Below, piece after piece: positions 58,006-64,000 of a stretch of DNA of 64,000 bases. The position numbers and the translations under genes were made by a program. A model generated the notes under the pieces. That model searched no databases and was not told where the DNA came from. It saw nothing but the letters and a program-made list of their open reading frames with translations. The stretch comes from Natrinema gelatinilyticum (GTDB lineage Archaea > Halobacteriota > Halobacteria > Halobacteriales > Natrialbaceae): contig NZ_CP100756.1 of assembly GCF_024266705.1 (NCBI RefSeq), positions 1,054,001 to 1,118,000 of the forward strand. Reading direction: 5' to 3'. How positions within the stretch are numbered: position 1 is the stretch's first letter; each line of letters starts with the position of its first letter.

Positions 58006-59994
58006 ATGAATCGGAAGGAGTTTCGTGATCTCGCCTCGCCCGAAGACGCCCGTGAGGCGATCGACTCGCTCTCGCTGGAGGCCGGAATCGATCGCGTCCC
58101 ACTCTCCGACGCGCGGGGCCGGGTACTCGTGGCGCGACTCGACGCCGAACTCGACGTTCCGGGGTTCGACCGGGCGAGCCTCGACGGCTACGCCCTCAGG
58201 GCCCGGGACACGTTCGGCGCGGACGAGGCCGATCCCGCACGTCTCGAGGTAGTCGGGGAGGTGCATGCGGGCGAAGAACCGGCGGTTTCGCTCGAGGACG
58301 GACAGGTCGTCGAGATATCGACTGGTGCGGTGATGCCCGACGGCGCTGACGCGATGGTACCGGTCGAGCGGACGGATCGCGTCGATGGATCGTCGAGCGA
58401 TCGAGCGAACGAAGACCCCGCGAACACTGACACGGGCGGTGAAACTGAGGGCGCAGATTCCGGCGGCGACGAGGTTCTAATTCGGACCTCGGTTGCGCCC
58501 GGCGACAACGTCATGTTCGCGGGCGCGGACGTCGCGGCGGGCGAACGCGCGCTCGGACCCGGCACCCGGATCACGCCCCGCGATATCGGCCTCCTGTCGG
58601 CGCTCGGGATCGACGAGGTGCCGGTTCGGGCGAATCCGCGCGTCGGTATCGTCTCGACGGGTGACGAACTCGTCCGACCGGGCGAACAGGTCCACAGCGA
58701 GCGCGGAGAGATTTACGACGTCAACAGCTACACTATCGCTGCGGGAGTCGAGGACGCGGGCGGAGAAGCGGTCCTCTACCCCCACGCTGGCGACGACCAG
58801 GACGAGATGGAGCGAATTCTTCGAACCGCGGCCGACGAGTGTGATCTCGTCGTCTCCTCTGGCTCTACCAGTGCGAGTGCGGTCGACGTCATCTATCGGG
58901 TGATCGAGGAACAAGGCGAGTTGCTGCTACACGGCGTGAGTATTAAGCCGGGCAAACCGATGTTGATCGGACGGCTGGACGACTCCGCGTACGTCGGCCT
59001 GCCGGGCTATCCCGTCTCCGCGATGATGATCTTCCGCACCTTCGTGGCGCCGGCGATCCGCCGAGCCGCCGGAATCCCGGAGCCGGCGTCTGCGACCGTC
59101 ACCGGACGGCTGGCCAGACAGGAGCGCTACGAGGAGGGCCGTCACCGGCTCATGCCGGTCGGAGTGGTCACGAGCGGGCCGTCTGAAACGGCCCGAACCG
59201 GCGGAGAATCCGCCGACACGGACGGTAGCGACGAAATCCTCGTCTATCCGGTCGACAAGGGCAGCGGCGCGACGACCAGCCTCGCCCACGCCGACGGCGT
59301 CGTGGAGATCGGCCCCGAAACCGACTACCTCGAGGAAGGCGAGCCCGTCACGGTCACCCTGTTCTCGCCCGACGTTCGGCCGCCGACACTGTTCGGCGTC
59401 GGAGAGGACGATCCGACGTTCTCCCGAGTCCTCGACCGCCTCGAGAATCCGCGCTACCTCTCGGTCGGCACCCGACCGGGACTACGGCGGCTCCGCGAGG
59501 GCGTCCCCGACGTGGCCGTGGCTGCGGGGCCGCTCGCACGTGACCTCGACGCAGTCGAACTCGGCCATTGGGAACGCGAGTGGGGACTGGTCGTTCGAAC
59601 CGGTAATCCCGAGGAGATCGAGGGGCTCGAGGAGCTGGTCGATCGCGATCTGCGGTTCGTCAATCGAACGACCGATTCAGGGTTGCGCTCGAGTCTCGAC
59701 GCCGCGATCGATTCGCTCGCAGCCGACCGCGGATCGGCCCGCCGCGAGATTACCGACTCGATCGACGGCTTCGACCTCGGCTTACGTGCCCACGAAAGTC
59801 CCGCCCGAAAGGTAATCGCAGGAGACGCCAACGCCGGCCTCGGCCTGCGCGAAACCGCCGACCGACTCGATCTGGGATTCGTCCCACTCGGTGAGCAATC
59901 AGTACGAGTCCTCTCGAACGCCGATCGGACGGAGAAAACGGGCGTTCGAGAGCTCCAGGAGACACTCGAGGACATATCGACAGGAGAGAATTGA
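58006..59994 (+). CDS. MoeA fused to a LysR-substrate-binding/PBP-like domain
   Basis: 662 aa from the ATG at 58006. Residues 1-410 are MoeA-like (LDGYALRARDTFG, VEISTGAVMPDGADAM, GLLSALGIDEVPV, VSSGSTSASAVDVIYR, VGLPGYPVSAMMIF). Residues 455-655 are a periplasmic-binding-like domain of the kind found in molybdate-dependent regulators (YLSVGTRPGLRRLREGVPDVAVAAG, NRTTDSGLRSSL, GLRETADRLDLGFVPL). Archaeal fusions like this are proposed to sense molybdate or its cofactor. Its stop TGA is part of TTGACATC, the first bases of a palindromic mobile element. Confidence 0.92.
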   Translation: MNRKEFRDLASPEDAREAIDSLSLEAGIDRVPLSDARGRVLVARLDAELDVPGFDRASLDGYALRARDTFGADEADPARLEVVGEVHAGEEPAVSLEDGQVVEISTGAVMPDGADAMVPVERTDRVDGSSSDRANEDPANTDTGGETEGADSGGDEVLIRTSVAPGDNVMFAGADVAAGERALGPGTRITPRDIGLLSALGIDEVPVRANPRVGIVSTGDELVRPGEQVHSERGEIYDVNSYTIAAGVEDAGGEAVLYPHAGDDQDEMERILRTAADECDLVVSSGSTSASAVDVIYRVIEEQGELLLHGVSIKPGKPMLIGRLDDSAYVGLPGYPVSAMMIFRTFVAPAIRRAAGIPEPASATVTGRLARQERYEEGRHRLMPVGVVTSGPSETARTGGESADTDGSDEILVYPVDKGSGATTSLAHADGVVEIGPETDYLEEGEPVTVTLFSPDVRPPTLFGVGEDDPTFSRVLDRLENPRYLSVGTRPGLRRLREGVPDVAVAAGPLARDLDAVELGHWEREWGLVVRTGNPEEIEGLEELVDRDLRFVNRTTDSGLRSSLDAAIDSLAADRGSARREITDSIDGFDLGLRAHESPARKVIAGDANAGLGLRETADRLDLGFVPLGEQSVRVLSNADRTEKTGVRELQETLEDISTGEN

Positions 59995-60493
59995 CATCCT
60001 CCTCCGCGTTCACGCGGAGGAATCCTGAGCGGTGGAGATTTCAGGTGTGCAGCTCCACCGACCCCCGACACGGTGCGAATCCGTGCGGGGGTCACGGACT
60101 GTGGCGGGTGGGACTGCTGGGAGTGCCAAGCCCCCGGTACTCCTATCCTCGACCGTGGTCGACCCTCGTGGTTGGTTGTGCCCGGCGAGGGTCGAGTGGG
60201 CTTCGACAGACTCGGAGTTACGTTCCGTGGTGCTTCCAGCAGTCGACTCCGCGTCACCCCTGTGAGGGGTGGGCGGTCATCAACTGGTTCCGATTATTGT
60301 CTGATTGCCTGGGGCGGGCAGGCCGCCATCGTCGGACTGGCGGGAATCACTCTATTCCCTGCCTGATTCCTGCGCTCTCATACGATTACTTCCCACTTCA
60401 ATGTGTGGAAAAGAAATCTCGGACTGGTCATCGAAGTGTGGATTACGTCCGAGTTGTCGGATTCATCCCGCGCCGAAACGCGCGGGTATTCTC
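59995..60493 (+). mobile_element. PATE-like non-coding element with two end palindromes
   Basis: It starts right at the MoeA stop (TTGACATC) with the hairpin cctccgcg/cgcggagg (60001-60020), contains a non-coding body with gtgccaagcc...tactcctatcc, and ends near 60467-60486 with a second hairpin, cccgcgc/gcgcggg, followed by tattctcc. Two palindromes and no gene match the haloarchaeal PATE type, which is moved by IS605 TnpA in trans. About 500 bp long. Confidence 0.65.
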
Positions 60494-60759
60494 CTCGCAT
60501 CTCTATAACCGAATGCACCACCGCGTTTCGGTCGCGATGGGACGGCGACGGGGTTTGAGCGGCGGCGCGGAGGCGAAACTGGTCAGGACGGCGCTCGAGT
60601 CGTCACGCCCCAGTCCTCGAAATCGCCGGGTCGGAACGCGGCCTCGGTGAACGAGGCCGCTTCGAAGGTACAGGTCCCGGGATTGCTTTCGCGAGCATAA
60701 CGATTTTCTCTCATCTACGACATTGCGCTTCGCCGTGAGAAAACGGGGTAGTTCCAGCA
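60494..60759. other. Intergenic region, no gene seen
   Basis: This stretch lies between the PATE-like element and the 87-bp repeat. Frames are short, Arg-rich and unconvincing. I see no terminator or RNA gene. Confidence 0.4.
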
Positions 60760-60846
60760 CTCATACGGACTGCTGTACATCATTGCCGGTGCGACCGCGA
60801 CCGTCCTGCGGTTGCACCGGTACATCGTTACAGCAGACCGCATCAG
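60760..60846 (-). repeat. 87-bp palindromic stop-docked repeat, copy 2
   Basis: The same unit as at 30503-30589, on the minus strand, 79 of 87 bases identical without gaps. It begins CTGATGCGGTCTGCTGTA and includes the TGA stop of the hydrolase gene at 60843. Its ends are inverted copies of each other and the centre has CCGGTGC/GCACCGG, so the whole unit can form a long hairpin. Confidence 0.75.
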
Positions 60847-62483
60847 TCGTCGACGAGTGGAACGCCGACGGTGAGGTCCTCCAAGAGCATGACTCCCGGC
60901 GTTCGGGTGGACCCGTGGAGCGGGAACATGTCCGAGGTCGCCGAAAGCGTCAGGAAGAGTGTCTCTCCCTCTCGGACGTCGGCAGCCACGCCGGGGAGTT
61001 CGATGGTCCGGTCGACGCCATCGACCGGCTCCGGCTCGTGGAGCGGCATCACGTTGTTCTGGAGCACCTGCGCCGTCGCAGGGGTCTCACCGTCCGAGAG
61101 CGCAGCGAACAGCCGTTGGTACACGTTCTCGGACGTGACGGTTGCCGAGAGGTCGGGAACGCCGGCAACCGTCACCGGCCCCTCGGCGAGCGGGAGGTGG
61201 AGCGGTGCGCCGGCACCCGTGGTCGTCGCCGCGATTCCGTCGTTGATGCTGTCGATGGCAAGACCACCGTCACCGTCACCAGTCACTTGCAGGTCCACGC
61301 CCCCGCCGATGGGTGTCCGGTCATCGACGTGCTCGACCGACACCGCTCGACTCCCCGATGCGGTGGCGAGCCGGTATCGTGCCCCGACCACGTCTCGCGC
61401 GTCGCCGGTGCCGTCGCGGACGTGCTTGAAGAACCGGAGTCGGGCACTGGCGAAATCGTTCGTCGGTCCCGACGGGTTCGTGTAGCTGATCGTGCCCGGA
61501 GGGAACGCGTTCGGGAGTGCGTGCCCACCGTTGTACCCGACGACAGCGCTGTTCGCGCGCGCCGCCTCGGTGAGTCCCTGCTCGAAGTTCTTCCACGCTT
61601 GGTTGAAGTTGAACAGGTTGTCGGAGAGTCCCTGCCCGAACAGCACCGGCACGTCGATTCGGACGCCCTCGTCGAGGAAGCCAGCCGGACCGTTGTCGCG
61701 CAACTTTCGCTCTGAGTCCGGTTCGCCGACGCTGTCGCCGTTGGGCCAGAGCCCGGTCGTCACGCTGTAAGCGAACGACTCGTGGATGTACCGAGGCACC
61801 ATCGACGAGCCGACGGCGTACAGCGCACCCAGCCAGGTGCTTCGCGGTACGTTCTCCGGGGCGAGCGACTCGGTCAGACCGAACCACGTAATCTGTGGAG
61901 CGAGTGCGTCGAACCGAGTGTAGCCCGTCTCCCGGGTTTCGGTGAACGCACCGACGAGTTGGTACGCGCCGCCGTAGCTGCCGCCCATCGCGAACACCAT
62001 CGGGTTGGCTTCCGTCGGAATCGGCAGGTCCGTCGCGCTGCGTGCGACCCAGTCCAGTCCGGCGACGTAGTCCAGCACCGCGATGACGTCCCGTCCCTCG
62101 CGGTCCGGCTCTTGGATGTGTGCCTGACCGCCGGACTCGCCGTGGCCTCGCTGGTCGAAGCTAAGGATGCCAAAGTCGGCGTCGAGTTCGGTCCGAAACG
62201 CCCCGTCGCTCGCAGTGCGCGACCCCGACCACCCGTGCGAGTGGAGAATCATCGGCACCGGGTCGCTGGCGGTGGCACCCGCCGGACGATACACGGTCGC
62301 AGCGATGTCAACCGGGTCGGCTGCCTCGTCACTTCGAATCGTTACGTCCTCGTTGGAGTGCCCGTCGGCGCTGACCGTTCCGCTGCTGCTGGCGATGCCG
62401 AGCGCCGTCCCGCCTGCTGCGGCGAGTGTGAGATACCGACGCCGTGTCAGTCCGTCTGTCGCTCTCTCGTGTTCACTGAACAT
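60843..62483 (-). CDS. Tat-exported CocE/X-Pro-type serine hydrolase
   Basis: 546 aa from the ATG at 62483. A Tat signal with LTRRRYLTLAAAGG (residues 12-25) shows folded export. The alpha/beta-hydrolase core has the nucleophile S169 in GGSYGG, an oxyanion strand HSHGWSG (81-87), and a likely catalytic His in NGGHALP. The C-terminal third is a beta-sandwich jelly-roll found in CocE/PepX peptidases and esterases. It may split X-Pro peptides or esters outside the cell. The stop codon is the beginning of the 87-bp palindromic repeat. Confidence 0.88.
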   Translation of the reverse strand: MFSEHERATDGLTRRRYLTLAAAGGTALGIASSSGTVSADGHSNEDVTIRSDEAADPVDIAATVYRPAGATASDPVPMILHSHGWSGSRTASDGAFRTELDADFGILSFDQRGHGESGGQAHIQEPDREGRDVIAVLDYVAGLDWVARSATDLPIPTEANPMVFAMGGSYGGAYQLVGAFTETRETGYTRFDALAPQITWFGLTESLAPENVPRSTWLGALYAVGSSMVPRYIHESFAYSVTTGLWPNGDSVGEPDSERKLRDNGPAGFLDEGVRIDVPVLFGQGLSDNLFNFNQAWKNFEQGLTEAARANSAVVGYNGGHALPNAFPPGTISYTNPSGPTNDFASARLRFFKHVRDGTGDARDVVGARYRLATASGSRAVSVEHVDDRTPIGGGVDLQVTGDGDGGLAIDSINDGIAATTTGAGAPLHLPLAEGPVTVAGVPDLSATVTSENVYQRLFAALSDGETPATAQVLQNNVMPLHEPEPVDGVDRTIELPGVAADVREGETLFLTLSATSDMFPLHGSTRTPGVMLLEDLTVGVPLVDD

Positions 62484-62608
62484 GCTAGGGTTTCACGACT
62501 GCCGTAGCGGGGGACGAGGAATCCCCGACTGTCGATGGTGCGGTCGTGTCTGTAGCGCGTAGAATCGTAGCTAGTGAGATATCTGTGCTGCCGTGGAAAA
62601 AAGGAGGT

Positions 62609-63889
62609 TTAAAACTCGACGCGAGGGACGTACTGACCGGTCTCCTGACGGACGCCGCCGAGGAGAACCGCGGCGGCGATCAGCGGGAGCGCCGCACAGG
62701 TGAGGTAAATCGGCCAGAAACCGATCGTGTCGATCAGCGGAAGGGTGACGATCGGACCGAATCCGCCGCCGACGTCACCAAACACGTTGTTGGTCCCTAC
62801 CGCACGCCCCATCTCGTCCTCGGGAACGAGATCCCCCAGGAGAGCCATCAGGGGACCGCTCGTTCCCCCCTGTCCGATGCCGATGCACAGACACGCGACG
62901 GTCAGGGTCGGCACCGAGTTCGCGAATGCCAGGAGAACGAATCCGAGTGACGTCGTTCCCAGAAAGCAAAGCAGCGTGGGAACCCGCGACCGCCGACGGT
63001 CGCTTACGTAACCGCCGAGGTACATCGCCACCGCCGCGGCAACGACGGTAAGCCCCATGAAGACTCCCGACGACCCCTGCGCGTCGAATCCGAGAACGGA
63101 GAGATCGTTGCTGGCGAGAAACAGGACGAGCGTGGCGAACAGCGCGCCGATGTAGACGAACAGGACGGAAAAATTGACCAGCCCGACCGTCAACGCGGGG
63201 AGACTCGTATTGACGTCCCACGGTTTGTTCGACGTGTTCGTCCCTCCTTCGACGTGCGTTTCGGGAACCGTGACGTACGCGATGAGGGTGGCGAGGAACG
63301 CGAAGGCGGAGGCAATAGCGAACGCGACGAGCGTCCCGGAGAGTTCGCTCACGATACCGCCGATGACGACTCCCGTGGGGAAACCGAAGAGGACGCCGCC
63401 TCTGACGAGTCCCATGTTCGCCCCACGTGAACTGCCGTCGCTCACGTCGTCGGCAATCGTATAGGCCGTCGCGAAGACGAGCGCGCTCCCGATCCCCCAG
63501 ACGAGTCGCGCCGCCAGAAACCACGCTTCGGGAGTGGGCGCCACCATGGCGAGAACGTAGCAGAGGGTTCCGAATCCCTGAATACCCATCCCGACCACGA
63601 ACGGCGTTCTCGTTCCGACACTGTCCACGAGAACCCCCGCCGGTGCGTTCGCAACCAGACGCGAAAACCGATTCGCGCTCAGAATCAGTCCCACCAGGAC
63701 CGGGGAGATACCGAGGACGACTCCAAGGTTTGGGAGAATCGGATAGATAACCCCCCCTCCGAAGCCGATGAAAAACGTGCTTGCGATGACCGCGGCGATG
63801 ACGAGGTACCGACTGTTCGAAGACCCACCGAGTCCATCAGCTATCCGGCTACCGGTACCTTTCAAAGAGCTCAGGAATGATTGTAGCAT
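62609..63889 (-). CDS. MFS transporter (drug/metabolite efflux-like)
   Basis: 426 aa with 12 predicted helices. Family loops are visible: FSRLVANAPAGVLVDSVGTRTP (motif A-like, G-x-L-D-x-x-G-R-x), and YVSDRRRSRVPTLL. A cytoplasmic N-terminal 25 residues precede helix 1. The profile resembles the UMF1/MFS-1 efflux-type haloarchaeal proteins. The substrate is unknown. The ATG at 63889 is close to the right window edge but the gene is complete. Beyond it, 63890-64000 holds nothing I can support. Confidence 0.88.
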   Translation of the reverse strand: MLQSFLSSLKGTGSRIADGLGGSSNSRYLVIAAVIASTFFIGFGGGVIYPILPNLGVVLGISPVLVGLILSANRFSRLVANAPAGVLVDSVGTRTPFVVGMGIQGFGTLCYVLAMVAPTPEAWFLAARLVWGIGSALVFATAYTIADDVSDGSSRGANMGLVRGGVLFGFPTGVVIGGIVSELSGTLVAFAIASAFAFLATLIAYVTVPETHVEGGTNTSNKPWDVNTSLPALTVGLVNFSVLFVYIGALFATLVLFLASNDLSVLGFDAQGSSGVFMGLTVVAAAVAMYLGGYVSDRRRSRVPTLLCFLGTTSLGFVLLAFANSVPTLTVACLCIGIGQGGTSGPLMALLGDLVPEDEMGRAVGTNNVFGDVGGGFGPIVTLPLIDTIGFWPIYLTCAALPLIAAAVLLGGVRQETGQYVPRVEF

Positions 63890-64000
63890 TGCTTTTCGTC
63901 GGGTGCACGTGACACGGTCCCGTTACGTCGGCGAAAACGATCCGTTTGCCCGAACAATTCGTGGATCGACGATAGGAAACCGAGAACCGCCGCTTCGCAC

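Noticed and set aside
60723..61715. 330-codon plus-strand ORF
   Set aside because: It is antisense to the Tat-exported hydrolase gene and carries no recognisable domain; its first part is the 87-bp palindromic repeat.

Overview
This window is GC-rich DNA from an extremely halophilic archaeon (class Halobacteria). The predicted proteins are strongly acidic. The markers are archaeal: an eIF5A-type IF-5A, archaeal-type prolyl-tRNA synthetase, sn-glycerol-1-phosphate dehydrogenase, DUF2270 and TnpB/IS1341-type elements. Several genes have a TATA element 26-30 nt before the start codon and almost no leader, as haloarchaeal genes usually do. The gene content fits a Natrialbales-type genome, but I cannot name the genus from sequence alone. 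I saw no rRNA, tRNA or CRISPR array.

Layout. 1-3.2 kb is accessory: a cut lipoprotein gene, a winged-helix regulator divergent from a protein that looks TIR/deoxyribosyltransferase-like, and a complete IS630-type element whose transposase needs a -1 frameshift. 3.3-26 kb is mostly metabolism and transport: an enolase-superfamily enzyme, RidA, a rhodanese-metallo-beta-lactamase fusion, an FAD-linked oxidase, a response regulator, a frame-broken MFS transporter, an unusual P-type ATPase with Ser-Pro-Trp where Cys-Pro-Cys is expected, GNAT, a beta-propeller membrane protein, a sulfatase-like enzyme, PAP2, and an orphan NuoCD followed by TrpB. 27-33 kb holds remnants (glycosyltransferase, ABC ATPase, IS605-type end), an S9 peptidase and an ABC-2 exporter. 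33-46 kb is largely housekeeping: egsA, an epimerase, a RecA-like protein, a broken Gln-rich gene, glutamate synthase, proS and a quinone oxidoreductase. 46.7-48.8 kb is a decaying mobile patch (UPF0175 remnant, TnpB with an amber codon, palindromic element). 48.8-60 kb has NUDIX, agmatinase plus IF-5A, a second enolase-like enzyme, an ABC1 kinase next to Hsp20, and two MoeA-type genes bracketing DedA and a serine hydrolase. 60-64 kb has a PATE-like palindromic element, a Tat-exported hydrolase and an MFS transporter.

The most interesting signal is non-coding. Two 87-bp palindromic repeats (30503-30589 and, inverted, 60760-60846) differ at only 8 positions and both begin exactly at the TGA stop codon of a serine hydrolase gene. 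A second, IS605-related palindrome family also begins on a TGA stop, that of a NUDIX gene and of a MoeA gene. Four gene 3' ends here are therefore occupied by strong hairpin repeats docked on the stop codon, which suggests elements that target stop codons and supply transcription ends or RNA stability.
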